This document shows, in pieces, positions 34,601-46,727 of a DNA stretch of 64,000 nt. The stretch lies in the NCBI RefSeq assembly GCF_036320965.1, contig NC_092276.1:8820023-8884022 (forward strand), written 5' to 3'. The translations under genes were made by a program, and so were the position numbers. Position 1 is the first letter of the stretch. Every line of letters starts with the position of its first letter. The DNA comes from Panulirus ornatus. Taxonomy: Eukaryota > Arthropoda > Malacostraca > Decapoda > Palinuridae. The notes below the pieces were generated by a model that was not told the origin of the DNA, did not search any database, and saw only the letters and a list, made by a program, of their open reading frames with translations.

Positions 34601-37600
34601 GTAACTATTTTTTTTTCACTTTTATACAATATACGGTCAGGAAAAACTCGTTACCACTTGACTAGAATGTTTGATATACATAAACGACAGTATCTTGCTA
34701 TCAGTATCAAAAAACTAGAACGTGGCGAGATGAAGAAATCGTTGCTATTTGTCACCCACTGTACTTTATTACAGGAATTCCAGTTTGTCCACCTTCTCTC
34801 GCCTGCCATGCCAGGGATGGTCAATGTCAACACTCGTGTAGCAGTGATGAAGATTCTGTCCAGGGTCTCTGTACCCTTGGTTGCAACTGTTGTGTTCCAA
34901 GTAAGTTTTTTTTTTTCGCATATTGAAACTTCTTTGCTAGCTTCTATCTCGTGACTATTGGCATACACTGCAAACTGTCTAATACTGTCCTTAACCTTGA
35001 TACTTCAACGCTTTTGTTCTATAAAAGATTACCCATTCTAATTACGTATAGGCAAATGATTGAGGAAAATCGTGGTACTCTATTAATGGCGTGGCGTAAC
35101 ATAACAAATATTCTTGTACACGTACAACTGTGTAATTGATTCAAAAGAACTTCAAAGACTAACTTGGAAATTCTTAATATATTATGGGAGAAATGGTATT
35201 AATCATTATTACTTTAATTTCCTTGTACATTCATATTCATTCAGATCTGTGCACCAGTGTCTAAGATTGTTGCATTCAAAATATTTTAAGATAGAAAGTC
35301 TTATCTCTACATAAAATTTGTTAAATCGTGATGCGCTTCACTTAACTCTACATGTCTGACCAGTAACTACTAGTGTTCCAAGTAACATTAAGCTAGATTT
35401 AAAATGACTATTAATCTATAAATCTTTTTATATTGAAAACGAATTATGGTTCAATAAAATTGACATAACACTTTAAGCACCTGGATTCTACACCTTCTCG
35501 CAAACATTATGAATTCCTTAACTCTGAAATAAATCGGTTAACGGTTACATTTCTCCATCCTAAGAGGGTTTTAATTATTCAGACGACCATGCCTCTAACC
35601 CTACCACATCTCATTTCTCCTACCCATAAAGCTTCGTAAATATTTCGCATTTTGGAAGCACTCCCATCTTCATTACAGAATCGGATGGATGCCCATTCAA
35701 TACCTATGCTTGCCGTGTTAAAGATGGTGAATGCAAGAAAGCGTGTGCTCCTAGTGAGGATCCTATCCCTCGTCTGTGTCACAGCAACAGCTGCTTCTGC
35801 TGTGTTCCAAGTAAGTCTCAAGTGCTATTAGAACGCTTTATCATGGTTTTTCTTAGTTTTTTCAAGAAATCTATTCTTTGATTTTCGGTTATCGTATAAC
35901 GCTCCGAAAGTTACCTCTTCTATTGACTGTAATTGCAACTTTCTCCTTTACTTTTTTTTTTGGATAGTTAGGAAATCGGCGCTTTCATTAGTTCTAGGCT
36001 TGGTTGCTAGCTTTAGACCTATAAATTGCTAGGATCGCTAAGGCCATCAACATAAAGTGCGTCCACCAACCTTAAAAATCTCGTAACGCCTTTTTCAGAT
36101 CTTAAAGAACATTGTAAGACAGCATACACTCCCTTTGCATGAGGCTCGTGTTCGTTTCATCTAAATAATATAGCAAATGTATCGTATATTTCGGACTGCG
36201 TACTGGCAGTTTTTTTTCTATTGCATATATTTCCAATTTCTTCTATAACTAATTTAGAATAACACTTTACTTTTATGCCTTTCCATAAAGTTCTATAGTT
36301 AACCTTCATTGAAAATCTTCTTGAAGCCATCCATGGTTATATATTTCCTCTACTGTTCTAAATCAAAATGTGCATGACTTCTATTCTAAGGTTTTCTGAT
36401 GTTACTCTCCGTAACTACCTTAAACGCTACTTTATATAAATATTTCTGTGCACGATACTTTAAATAAATCTCCCTTTTCTTGAAGAACGACTGTCTACTT
36501 CATTACAGAACCCGATCAGTGCGACTTCGATACCTTTGCTTGCCGTATCAAGGATGGTCATTGCAAGAAGTCGTGTGCTCATGGTGAAGATGGTATTCCT
36601 CATCTGTGTCGCCACGAAGACTGCTTATGTTGTGTTCCAAGTAAGTCTTGCTGTTCTGTGTAACTTTACATATGTAGTCTTTCAGATATTATAGATCCTT
36701 AAAACTTGAGGTTATTGTTCAAATCTTCGCAAACTGTCCTGTGAAATGCCAGTTCGTTTCTCCCTAATTTTACAGCTAATTACACCATTGTAAATTGTAA
36801 AAAAAAAAAAAAAAAAAAAAATTGCACGAAGTTGTTGCACAAACGGTGTATTATTCCATACTAGGAACATATCCTTTGCTTCTTTCTAAAATTATTTCTT
36901 GCAACGCCTTTTTTTTCTTACCAAATTGAAATCTGAAAAATGGCTATAAGGAAATTGTGAATATATATAAATTTCCGTTGTACATATCTTTAATAATACT
37001 TACTCCAGATATAATGGAGACTACTTTTATATGGCATAGTTTATAAAAATTTGCTTGAATACTTTTAATCTTGTAATTGCGAATATCTTGTGGTCCTCTT
37101 AACATTATTTGTTCCACTTGGTTTCGAAGAAACGTCATAAATAAGTTACGTTAATATTTGTTCAATTAAGATTTTGCCTAGAAAACCACTATCCTTAGAA
37201 CATATATTTTTTTCCCTGCATTACTAATCTCCTAACAAATCCTTTATAGGGACGTTTGCTTTCAATAACATATTCTACGTTTTTTTCACTCCCACTCAGG
37301 ACATCAGCAGCAATGTCTGGTAACCACAACCCTATGCAGAGAACTGAGAGGAGAATGCGCCCTTACGTGTAATGCTGGCGACAGATCTGTCCATGGTGTG
37401 TGCGAGACCAGAAACTGTGTATGTTGTATTCCAGGTACGTTTTCTAGAATGGGGAAGCCATCATCCATACTGTTATAGCCATAATACTATACCAGTAACA
37501 GGGATGTACATGTTTGTATCATAGGTATAACCAATAAGACTATTGTTTACACACTTCATGCCAACTTTAGATTATTACTCTTTAAGTTATTAGAACTTTG

Positions 37601-38731
37601 TACCACTACAGATTGTCATGATAAAATTATAGATATTTATGCATGAGCCGACGTTAAATAACTTTTATGCATGCCAGACATTTTCCCCCACTTTCAAACA
37701 ATTGCGAATTTCCTTCGGAAACTTTCCATCCGTGGTATAATTTGCCAAATATTTGAAAGGATGCTATAATGACAATCTCAAATTTCGTGTGTACATGTAA
37801 GGCAAGAAATGTAGACATGTGTATTGCTAAGGATGATAATTTTCTTAGGGGATCTACAATGTGACAACACTACTGCTTGCCGACACGAGCGTGGATATTG
37901 TTCGGATCGCTGTGGTCTGGGTGAGAACACAGTCCAAGGTCTGTGTCGACCTGATGGTTGCGTCTGCTGTGTACCTGGTGAGTTCATTCTTCCATCATTA
38001 AGTTCCTAAAACATGAGCTAGACACAATGAAAGGATACTACAGATTAGATTACTTAAAGGAAAGTTTTAGAAATATATTTGTGTGCTTTCGGTTAATAAA
38101 CTAATGTAAAACGTATGCAACTTCCATGGCTAAAGTTGCACTAAAAGAATTTGCGCTTAATAAATAATTCTATTGTTCCAGATTTTGACGAGTGCAGATT
38201 TGACACTCCTTACTGCTTAGCCAAGGGTGGTCACTGTGAACGAAGGTGTGATAGTAACGAAGAATCTATAGGTCATCTGTGCAACACTGATAATTGCTTC
38301 TGCTGTGTTCCACGTAAGCAACTCCTTGTTCGAAAGGATTTTCAGTAGACCAATGAATTTTACAAATTTGATGCATATGGTCGCAACTCCAAATCGCTTT
38401 TCTATCTTCAACCATTAAGTTTTCTTACAATATAGATTCATTACTCGGTTCTGTATATATATCTTAAATTCCAGGAATTTCTTGTTTGCAAGATCGTTAT
38501 ATCTCGTTCCTTTATTAAACTTTACTTCCACTGGCATTATATCTTAACTTAGCATTTAACTAAGTTTGCTATACACATTTCATTGTATTACATCTATAAT
38601 TGTGTGGTATTCAAATTGATTCCCTTAAAATTGTCTTCAATACTCCAAAAATGTAGAAAAAGATCTTTTACTTGTTTTTAAAGACTCTAAATTTTTTTTC
38701 TCAAATTTCAGGATTCCCGACCTATCCGTAG
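28566..38731 (+). CDS. Gene B: secreted VWC-WAP protein with 11 tandem 8-Cys modules
   Basis: Eighteen coding exons join to 2316 nt, 771 residues. Signal peptide (to about residue 22, MVKEMILFTI... PLPSLA), two ECC-type 8-Cys modules (27-71, 71-116), Trp/Pro-containing exon (116-167), VWC (167-242), WAP (242-286), eleven 8-Cys modules (286-766) and a short tail. Same plan as gene A with five fewer modules. Modules 5-6 are a local tandem duplicate with the shortest length (126 nt). The last three modules correspond one-to-one with modules 12-14 of gene A. Predicted extracellular, highly disulfide-linked. Function (defence or protease inhibition) is inferred from WAP and the CS-alpha-beta-like modules. 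Confidence 0.86.
29470..29601 (+). CDS. Gene B exon 2: 8-Cys module (ECC type), copy 1
   Basis: 132 nt. NCLEAAECCRHPP, QDCCNGHGCCPNC, all eight Cys. Confidence 0.88.
29710..29844 (+). CDS. Gene B exon 3: 8-Cys module (ECC type), copy 2
   Basis: 135 nt. ECCLYPFLSEGFHKCC, GCCPYC. Close to the gene A counterpart. Confidence 0.88.
30295..30447 (+). CDS. Gene B exon 4: Trp/Pro-containing exon
   Basis: 153 nt. CCYNGGFHSWGSVITTFPDC, then PPYLKAVVIPHYKHPPF. Confidence 0.88.
30762..30987 (+). CDS. Gene B exon 5: VWC domain
   Basis: 226 nt, ends in phase 2 at GATGG|GTGAGT. Two base differences from gene A (one TAC/TTC codon change, one at the splice edge). Confidence 0.93.
31209..31339 (+). CDS. Gene B exon 6: WAP domain
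   Basis: 131 nt. GCPDPYSYGRVC, NSDCPPGHQCCLVAGCGKEC. Nearer to gene C than to gene A. Confidence 0.92.
32260..32388 (+). CDS. Gene B exon 7: module 1
   Basis: 129 nt. PILCRGTPSCQRRSGRC ... CLCCVP. Strongly basic (several Arg) first half. Confidence 0.86.
32626..32757 (+). CDS. Gene B exon 8: module 2 (alpha)
   Basis: 132 nt. CQTNTLRCRGLGGECATTC ... CLCCVP. Confidence 0.88.
32865..32996 (+). CDS. Gene B exon 9: module 3 (beta)
   Basis: 132 nt. CTFNTFTCAIKGGHCKHTC ... CVCCIP, only 107 bp after module 2. Confidence 0.88.
33633..33767 (+). CDS. Gene B exon 10: module 4 (alpha)
   Basis: 135 nt. TQTCHINTPACRNLDGEC ... CVCCVP. Acceptor is CAACAG|AG; the alternative AG two bases on would break the frame. 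Confidence 0.86.
34475..34600 (+). CDS. Gene B exon 11: module 5 (short type)
   Basis: 126 nt. CPPSIACQAKNGQC ... CTPGCNCCIP. The gene B terminal exon is a decayed relative of this exon. Confidence 0.87.
34775..34900 (+). CDS. Gene B exon 12: module 6 (short type)
   Basis: 126 nt. CPPSLACHARDGQC ... CTLGCNCCVP. Tandem duplicate of exon 11. Confidence 0.87.
35679..35810 (+). CDS. Gene B exon 13: module 7 (beta)
   Basis: 132 nt. CPFNTYACRVKDGECKKAC ... CFCCVP. Confidence 0.87.
36509..36640 (+). CDS. Gene B exon 14: module 8 (beta)
   Basis: 132 nt. CDFDTFACRIKDGHCKKSC ... CLCCVP. Near-identical to gene C module 7. Confidence 0.88.
37300..37434 (+). CDS. Gene B exon 15: module 9 (HQQQC type)
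   Basis: 135 nt. RHQQQCLVTTTLC, RGECALTC, CVCCIP. Matches gene A module 12. Confidence 0.87.
37849..37977 (+). CDS. Gene B exon 16: module 10 (gamma)
   Basis: 129 nt. CDNTTACRHERGYC, GENTVQGLC, CVCCVP. Matches gene A module 13, gene E and a decayed exon in D. Confidence 0.87.
38182..38313 (+). CDS. Gene B exon 17: module 11
   Basis: 132 nt. CRFDTPYCLAKGGHCERRC ... CFCCVP. Last functional module; matches gene A module 14. Confidence 0.88.
38712..38731 (+). CDS. Gene B exon 18: terminal exon, FPTYP-stop
   Basis: TTTCAG acceptor, then RFPTYP and TAG. Sequence on both sides of the stop aligns with module 5 (GGATTTCCTACCTGTCC and CAAAAATGG), so a module exon has decayed into a terminator. No canonical AATAAA follows closely; AATATA near 38875 is a possible signal. 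Confidence 0.75.
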
Positions 38732-38899
38732 AAGTCTCGTATCAAAAATGGACCTTCAACTTTCAAAACCTACGTACGAGGCTTCCCGATTTAAACTTCA
38801 TCTGGTAGCTATGTATACTTAAAATTTAATGTATATAAACTCGTACTAAGAATATATATAATGTAATGTTATCAAATATATAAATCGGCATACTTCCAC

Positions 38900-40560
38900 G
38901 TATAATTCTCAACACAAATCCTGAGTGAAATTGTAACACTATTGGGTAACTTATGAATTTTAAGACTACATAATCACAAGTATAAAGAAAAAAAACATTT
39001 TTAAATGTGGTTAGCGGTACACGACTAGTTGAAGACTATGATAAAACATGAATATTTTGCAGACCACTTTGAAAGAATTCTATTTCCAAAATTCGCTAGT
39101 CTTTCTCAATGTATAAAGAAAAACGAAACATGAATTTGGGATGCCCCATAGTCTACAAAACTTGTTCAGTTCCAGAACAGCTGTAACGTCTACATATCCG
39201 TGGAAGTCTGGTGAACTATAACCTACTTCAAACTGTCTACGACGTACCACCACACACCCAAAATGGTGTGTGTATGATGGTCACTAAGAAAACATGTCAA
39301 AGGGCCTTGTCTTTGTATAGCAATTGCTATTTGAATATTGGTTTTACTTGCACAAGAAACTAATCAAATATTACGGGCAAGCAACTTAGAGTGAAATATA
39401 GTACCCGCATTAAGAATTCGAGAAAATTTAGATGTTTTGCACAAAAAATCTTTGCCTCTGGATTATGACCTTTCGGGTACCCCTCGCTCCCTCCTAGAAT
39501 GGCCACAGCACACTGAACGTGCTAGCGCACCTTGCTTCACTATGCTCCCAGCCTGGCCACTACTCGCAACCTTGATGCCGTAACCTCCCTCGCTAACACT
39601 ATCTCCATAACCTACCAACACCATTACTCCCTTGTTACCACATCCTTCCTCGTCACCACCACTAGATATCTACTACATCTTCCTCTTGGCCACCACCCAC
39701 TCCTTCCTTCCCTGGCTAGCGGGCACTACTTCGTACCATTCGTTAATCCCCAGTTCGCTTACCACAATCGCTCCCTTTTATACCACATTCTCCCTCTCAA
39801 TCGCCATCACCACCAATTCCATCTCATCCTGGCTGCTGCTGATCTTACTCTAAGGCCATCGCACCCTCACCTTCGACGGTCGATTGCATTTTTCATTTCG
39901 AGGACGCGCTCATTTTTCCTCTTCATGCTCCCCATATGGCCGGCATTTTCGTCCGGCTCAAGAATTCGCTATCTTAATACTTTCATCCCAGCAGCCAGCA
40001 ATATATATCCAGTTTAGAAAATGTTAACTCTGCATGGGAAGGTTAGTCACGAGAATTGACATTGTAGTGTCTCGCACAGGGTTATATATGATGCTGTTGG
40101 ATCGGGTTCCCAGTCGCTATAGTGGTTGGTTTGGTTGGAACGTAAAGCGTAGGATTAATAAGGATTTCAACATCGTCTTGATTGGTATTGTAGTAATTAG
40201 ACATCCTAATGGTTGGTAAATCTTGCACGTATCATAAACATGTATGTAAATGTTTATATCCGGAAAATTGGGTATTGCACGAACGTAGCACACATTACTA
40301 CACCACTCTGTATGCTAACATTCATTGCTGTAGTTACACGAAGGGACTTCACAAGGTTATATGATTTAAGAACAGATACTTCATATTAAGGTGATTAACG
40401 CTGTAGCGTGACCAGCTCAAGTGCGAGGTACCCCATGGCCAACAGGGTTCTCAGCGGATGACCCAGTCTCTAGCAACATCTGTACCCAATGGCTAAACCC
40501 GCTATAGTGAAGAGCTAAAGCACTTCATGTTTACTAGAAATTAATCATTTGCCATTATAC
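38900..40560. other. Intergenic, nothing recognised
   Basis: No gene. 39480-39960 is pyrimidine-rich with loose CTCCCTCGCCACCAC-like repetition, giving spurious Pro/Leu/His-rich frames. Confidence 0.5.
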
Positions 40561-40564
40561 TAAT

Positions 40565-41560
40565 TCGCCATATCTCATGCAAGCGAGGTAGTGCCAAGAA
40601 CAGACTAAGGCTTCATTCGCTCTCATTTTCTCCGTAGATGTCGCGTGCCATGCACCGATAATACAGACCTCTTCACAACCAAGCCCCACAGACCTTAACC
40701 TGCTTTTCCCTGGCTACTTCACAAGCCCTGGTTCAGTCTACTGACAGCGCGTCACCCTCCGTATACCACATAGCTCCAGTTCCCTAACCCGTGCACGCAT
40801 TTCACACTTCGGTATGTTCAGGCCCACATCACCATATTCAATCCATTCTTCTGTCACTCCCATCTTGTCCTCACTTGTATACACAGCCTCTGTTAACCTC
40901 TTCTCACTAGTTCTCCCCGTATTTCCAGACCATTTCGTCTCGCCCTCTTCAGCTCTAGATCATATCTTTTCCTATGCCTCTCATCGTTTTATTTCCTCAA
41001 ACATTTCATTTCCGACAAATTCACCCTCTTTCGTACAGTTGCCCCAAGTAGTGATGTCATAGGTCAGTGAATTTCACTTGGTGGCATGTGGCATCTAACC
41101 CCGACTGGATTTCTTGTTTTATCAAGTGAAGGACAATTAACTGAAATGATATATCATTGTTCGAGTGAAGAATATCGCCTTAATCACGAAGCAAAATAAT
41201 TCGCATTGTAAAGATTGAAATATTGGGAAACGAAGCATTGCCACGAAATTATCACTCACAGAGGGGGGGAGGGAGAGAGAGCGTTTGGCGGTGTTGCCGC
41301 GTTTCATGTCCGAAACATATTTTGCATAATGTATGACATCACTACTTTGGGCAACTGTACATTATCCAGAGCTCATGCCTTGCATCCATCCATCCATACA
41401 ACTGCCACTGGAACTGCTATACCTTCAAACATGCCCATCGCCCTCCCAGATATACACACACCTCTTTCCGCAACATTCCTCAGTTCTCCCAGAATCTCTG
41501 CCTCCTCACCACGCCATGAGGAAGACTCTGCTCTCATGGTTGTTTCGAAGTCACCCCTTT
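40565..41560 (-). mobile_element. Degraded LINE fragment (diverged subfamily of the RTE-like element)
   Basis: Starts with an antisense 3' tail (CGCCATATCTCATGCAAGCG then AGGTAGTG) of the second tail type also seen at 53030. From 40735 it aligns with the intact copy at 55960-56230 (GACAGCGCGTCACC, GTATACCACATAGCTCC, TGTTCAGGCCC). A second block at 41400-41520 (CTTCAAACATGCCCATC, TCTCCCAGAATCTC) matches 56400-56470. No open frame remains. Confidence 0.65.
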
Positions 41561-44140
41561 ATCTAAGGGTGTATAATCAGCCCATCATATCAGTAAAACC
41601 GAATTAACGGTTTCTGTTCAGAGATTTGGGTTTGAGACAGACTCCTCCTTCTGGCTAACATCTGACAGCTGCTTATAGTTCTGGTCCAACACAGGTTTGA
41701 AAACCAAACACGTCCATGAAATAAGTATATTTCAATCAAAATAAACATGTGCTTTCTAACATATATACATATAACAATTTATTCCAAATACAATGCTCTT
41801 TTTCTCATTTGGCCAGTCGTAAGCAATATACTAGACCTTAATTTACAACATAGTTATTCAAGATCAAAATACATAAAAGCAACATTTTACGTTTACTAAA
41901 GCGTTATACATCATCCTATCCATACCAAAATCAGAGAGGTTAAGAAATCCAATATGTTTTCCATTTTATCTACAAGTAATTTCCCTTGTATCCTATACGT
42001 CTGTCTCCCAGAAATTGTACAAATAGTGAAGATATAATAATGATTTATACACAGACAAAAATTACATTTTAGCATACAACAACAAAGACATCTTCAAAAG
42101 AACATATTGTGCCTTAACACAGAAAAGTGAACAAACGTAATGGGTAACAGAGACAATTACTGGAAAAGAGGGGGAGATGACTGTATCCTGTATATACTCG
42201 GGTATATACAACACTTCACTACCTCCCAAGTTTTCTCCATTCAAACTCATGCTTCAGCTAAGCTGTCTCGACACAAGTTAGTTTTGCCACGTCATGTGTG
42301 GACCTTTCCATAAGCGAATGATTTGGACAATTGTCCAAATTGGTGTTCAAAATAAGTTTTAGGGGAAAGCACTTCGATAAACTGTCTCGAAGATAAAGGA
42401 AAATCTTATATTCTATCCATGACCTTTATAGATCTAGCTCAGTGCAATAAGTCGGAAGGAATCGAAATTCACAAGTCGTCCTGAGACCTAGATCGGGATG
42501 ATGTGATCGAAGTGCCAAGAAATTATTAGTATCCAAAACGTCTGAATCTCAATGTGCAGTGCTAACAGCTTAGGTTGGCCTAGGGGGTTAAAGTCTCCTA
42601 TTGTGCTGGGTCCTGGGCTGGAACTCCTACAGGAAATGATGGAAAGAACTGATTTGCTCCTGGTAAATATATTACAGTAAGGATAGTCATCCGTGGAACA
42701 GTCAATCGTTGCGAGCTGTTACGATTGGATTGGATTATGTAATTTAGACTCGCAAGCCAAGCACTGGAGCTTGTAAGGCTATTATTCAACACTCTGCGAG
42801 ATATGGCGAGGAGCATTGGATCGACCGAGCTAGTAGCATACACAAATTCCATGTACTTTTCCCTATCAATTGGGTCGATGACTCAAGTCTGGCGTTTGAA
42901 GTTAAGGATACACATGTTTATAATTCATCGAACAGACGTGACTGATAAGTGTGTCCTTTTTGACGGTTAAGACATAGCCACAACAGGGTTATTTGTGCTT
43001 GCATTCTTGCCCAAGCACTCGATTGCATGCAGTGGACTTGGCATCATAGAAGTTTGTCGAAAAACCTCTATCCATTATGCTCATGCGTAGCATTTCGGTA
43101 ATCGAGTGTCCACCATGGACTTCTATAGTTTATGGAGACTTTAGGCTTCAGCTGCCATTTACGATGTTACTCTTTCACACTTTTGAAACCTCTGTCATCG
43201 CCGTATATATCTACACAAGTCTCCTTCCCTTGCGACAGAGGGGACAGACCACTCTTTTATTGACCATAGACTCGTGTAGGTATTAAATGACTAAGATATT
43301 GTATGTGTAAGAGACTGAGGGAGAGAAATGGGTATATCCCCAAGGATTCGTCAGGTATCCCAAGGTTATGTCATTTATTATATCTGGAAATGACGAGTCC
43401 ATAACTATCAGTGCTCAGACAAGCGTGATTTCGACCGATAATAAATCGGTAAACTTTCCCACCGATGAACGTTAAAACTGAATATATAGTTGGGTAATTC
43501 ATTTCCACAAACAAAGTGCACTGCATCAGAGATAATATATTGGACAAATAGCCAGTCATGTAATTGACAATTTGACTGCATCCCCATTTGACTGCAACTA
43601 GAGTATTATTCAAAGTCAATCCTGTGAATAAATAGCCCCACGACCTTTTTATTCTATACAGAACAGAACTATATAGAAGAGCATAGTCATAAGAGTGTCT
43701 AGCTTAGTCTATTGTAGACAGATAATAGATGATCGGTACACTACAGGAAATAGTGATGTATAATTCCTTATACCTAAAGCCTCTACAGTTCACTGGATGA
43801 AAAATATACTTCGCTGGATGAAAAGTTTTAAAGCTTGTTTTTTCTTTTTAACAACTTGGCTTTATGTCCCCATAGATCACTCCTGTCACGCAGCCGTCCG
43901 TATGTAAAGCAAGGAAGGTGCCATCCGTACGATGAACCTCTCCACATACACAAATTGTCAATTTATCAATATTCTCGACAAGAGAAATTGCTGGCTGCCG
44001 GGATGGAAAATTCTGGGGAAAGATCTTAGTCTTCTTAGCGGGAGCGTCATGACGGACTTAAGAGAGGCAAGGCGAGGGAAAACTGAAGAGTTCTTGGAAC
44101 CACTGCACACTATAAACAGTCGCTACGGGTATGGTGGCCA
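41560..44140. other. Intergenic, nothing recognised
   Basis: Only short, unsupported open frames on both strands. Confidence 0.5.
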
Positions 44141-44149
44141 ATAGTCATT

Positions 44150-44480
44150 GCTGCTGAGGAAGTGTGGTGTAAAGGAGAGAGTTCCGAGGCTGTGGTGATT
44201 GTAAGGGCGAGTGCGGTAGCTAAAAGAGTCTGATAGAGTGAAGGAGAGCGCGGCGGCGAAGTAAGGTTGTGCTGGCGGTTTTAAAGGCACGTTTCGTGGC
44301 CACGGAGGAGTGTGGTGTCGGCAGCGAGGGAAGGCAGTGCTGCTAAGGGGTTGTTGGCAGTGTGGGAGGGCGTGGCGTAAGCCGGAGTATTAGAGTATGG
44401 TGGCGAGGAGTGTTGGAGAGGATGGCACGGTGTGGCAACCTTCTGGGAGAGTATTACAGAGCCCGGAGGGACATAATCTG
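44150..44480. repeat. Degenerate G-rich repeat region
   Basis: Loose repetition of GTGGTG, GGCGAG and GGGAAGG blocks, roughly the complement of the pyrimidine-rich tract at 39480-39960. Confidence 0.35.
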
Positions 44481-44505
44481 CTAAAGTTCTACGGTCATTG
44501 CTTTG

Positions 44506-44509
<4 letters not shown>

Positions 44510-44573
<64 letters not shown>
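44510..44573. repeat. (AT)n microsatellite
   Basis: About 31 units. Confidence 0.95.
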
Positions 44574-44576
<3 letters not shown>

Positions 44577-45269
44577 GTTGGACAATTTGCATTACTAAAG
44601 CTCTGACATCAAGTTCAATTTTCCCCAAGTTATACATATTTTCCTTGCCGTAAGTAATCATTTGTCCATAACCTATGCATGAATTACATTTTCCTATGAA
44701 TGGCCGAAATACAAACAATTCCATGTAATCTTTGGATTGGGCAAACCTTTATTTTGCAAGGCAACGCAGGTTTCAAGTTTGCCGTATTTGAAAAGTTGAG
44801 GTCTATGTTAATACTATTCCAACCACAGCTTGTTTAACAACAAGTCAGAGACATGATACGCGAATTTTGTCAAGTTTGTGACCAAATTTTTCTTCGGTTT
44901 TATTTTCTACACGGACAAGAAGTCCCTGTTCACATACCCTACATGGATTTCACGGAGGCTACTCTCGTATCTGCACTGCTGAAGAAGATAGATTTTACGT
45001 ACATCTATCTACAAAGATACTCTTACCAATTATGATACACCACGCCCTTCGACAACAGTCCAGCAATTACAGGACACGAAACCTGTAAACGAGAGAAAAA
45101 AAAAAATTAATAAGGCACGAAACATGAAAACTAATTAGTGTCTAGATATCTGGGCTATGAAGGCCCAGTTGTTCAATATAAACTATAGAGAAATCAATTG
45201 ATACGGTCCATATACAGGTGGGAAACAAAATAGTACAGCCAAGAGGCAAGGGAATTACAATAGAAAATA

Positions 45270-45415
45270 TTTCTTTTGGTTTCACAAGCGTCGATTTTGA
45301 ATATACCCAGACCATGAGCAGTGTTCTCGTCTCGTCTACAGCCAAGTGAACAACATCCACGCTGTAGACTGCAGGCTGTGGTGTTTTCGCACTCACAATA
45401 ACCAGGGATATTATT
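45270..45415 (-). pseudogene. D remnant exon, gamma type
   Basis: CECENTTACSLQRGCC, then GCRRDENTAHGL, matching gene B module 10 (CDNTTAC, GYC, GENTVQGL). The final CxCC segment and donor are lost. Limits approximate. Confidence 0.6.
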
Positions 45416-46309
45416 CTTGTAGATTTCTCGTGCATCAAGGTATTTAGAATACGAGAGTACGATACATACTACTTTGGGACAAAACTATTGCAAAGTCAAA
45501 TTCCAACTCCACAAAAGACTATATGCTAAGCAAAGTATATAATTCTCGTTACTGTACATATACACACACCCAACACATCTGCCACATTTCCACTAGACTT
45601 TCTCGGTAGATTAGTTTACTTGTTGATTTGATATGCCTCCTAATTGGCTTCCAACCCGACCAACGTGTCTTGTTATATTAAAGGCATTTGAACACACGCG
45701 TCCGAACTACGACTGTGATCTTTGAAATATCCTTTCCTCCGCATCTTATCCTGCCTACCATCACAGGTTATACGTTCGGTAAACATTCAAGATTTTCTAA
45801 ACGTAATCGAAGAAAGTCACATAAAAAGTGACCATTCAAGATACTTTTCGATATCACTAACGCATTCCAGATTTCGTCAACTTCACAAGATTATGTACGA
45901 TCATCAAAATAAATGGCATAAACGATATATAGACACAAACTCCTTCTCTTTCCATATTCTCTATCCCTTTTATGGAGAATTATACAAGTCTCTGCAGTGG
46001 ATGGTAAAGGGTTTCAACACCAATTCAAATAGGTGTTATGGACTGAAACTCTCATAAATGATCATTTGGAACATTACATACGATCTCGCCTCATTCCTTA
46101 TCCCTATGTTGGCCACACATACAGGTCGATACACTGGCTAGCAAGAGTGATTTCAACACTCCCATCCAAGCAGGGTTGTGGGCGGAAAGTCATTTGGAAC
46201 ACAGTAGACTACCTGGCTCCTCATCCTTACGTTGGCATCATACACAGGTCTCTATGGGGGTTGGGGGGGAAGTGAAGTATATAAACACGGCTAATCACCC
46301 GAATCTTGC

Positions 46310-46342
46310 CCGAAATGCAACAGACTCGGGTCACTAGTCTTC

Positions 46343-46374
<32 letters not shown>

Positions 46375-46464
46375 CATTTTTCTTCCTGGTCACGTCAACG
46401 ACCCCATATTCTATTCTAGGTTCTTTATCTAGAATTTCGGTAGTCGAACAGTACTGTTGCTGTC
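46310..46464 (-). pseudogene. D remnant exon, HQQQC type, with (CA)n expansion inside
   Basis: Acceptor TTTTTTCAG intact, GQQQYCSTTEILDKEP follows the HQQQC pattern. Most Cys are lost, a (TG)n on this strand (46346-46370) interrupts the frame, and the end reads CTGTTGCATTTCGG|GCAAG with a GT-to-GC donor. Confidence 0.6.
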
Positions 46465-46616
46465 CTGAAAAAATTAATGATAGGGCTGAATAACACTCAT
46501 CGTAAAACCAAACGTTATTATACAAGATAATTGTATAACAGGATATGTAGATGTCTACCCATGCAAATATGACTCTCCGTGTACTCAGATTTTCAAGCCA
46601 GGAAAAAAAAAAAAAA

Positions 46617-46727
46617 TAGCTAAATTTGCGTCACATCCACAATAACACATAGGCAAGTCAAGCCAAAAAAATAAAAGAAATCTAGCTAAATTTGCATCAC
46701 ATCACAATAACATAGGCAAGTCAAGCA
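46617..46727. repeat. ~60-bp tandem duplication
   Basis: AGCTAAATTTGC(G/A)TCACATC ... ATAGGCAAGTCAAGC occurs twice. Confidence 0.85.

Noticed and set aside
39532..40017. 161-codon plus-strand frame
   Set aside because: Low-complexity pyrimidine-rich sequence; no domain or signal.
42598..42852. 84-codon minus-strand frame
   Set aside because: No motif, no splice-bounded module, no neighbours; length expected by chance.
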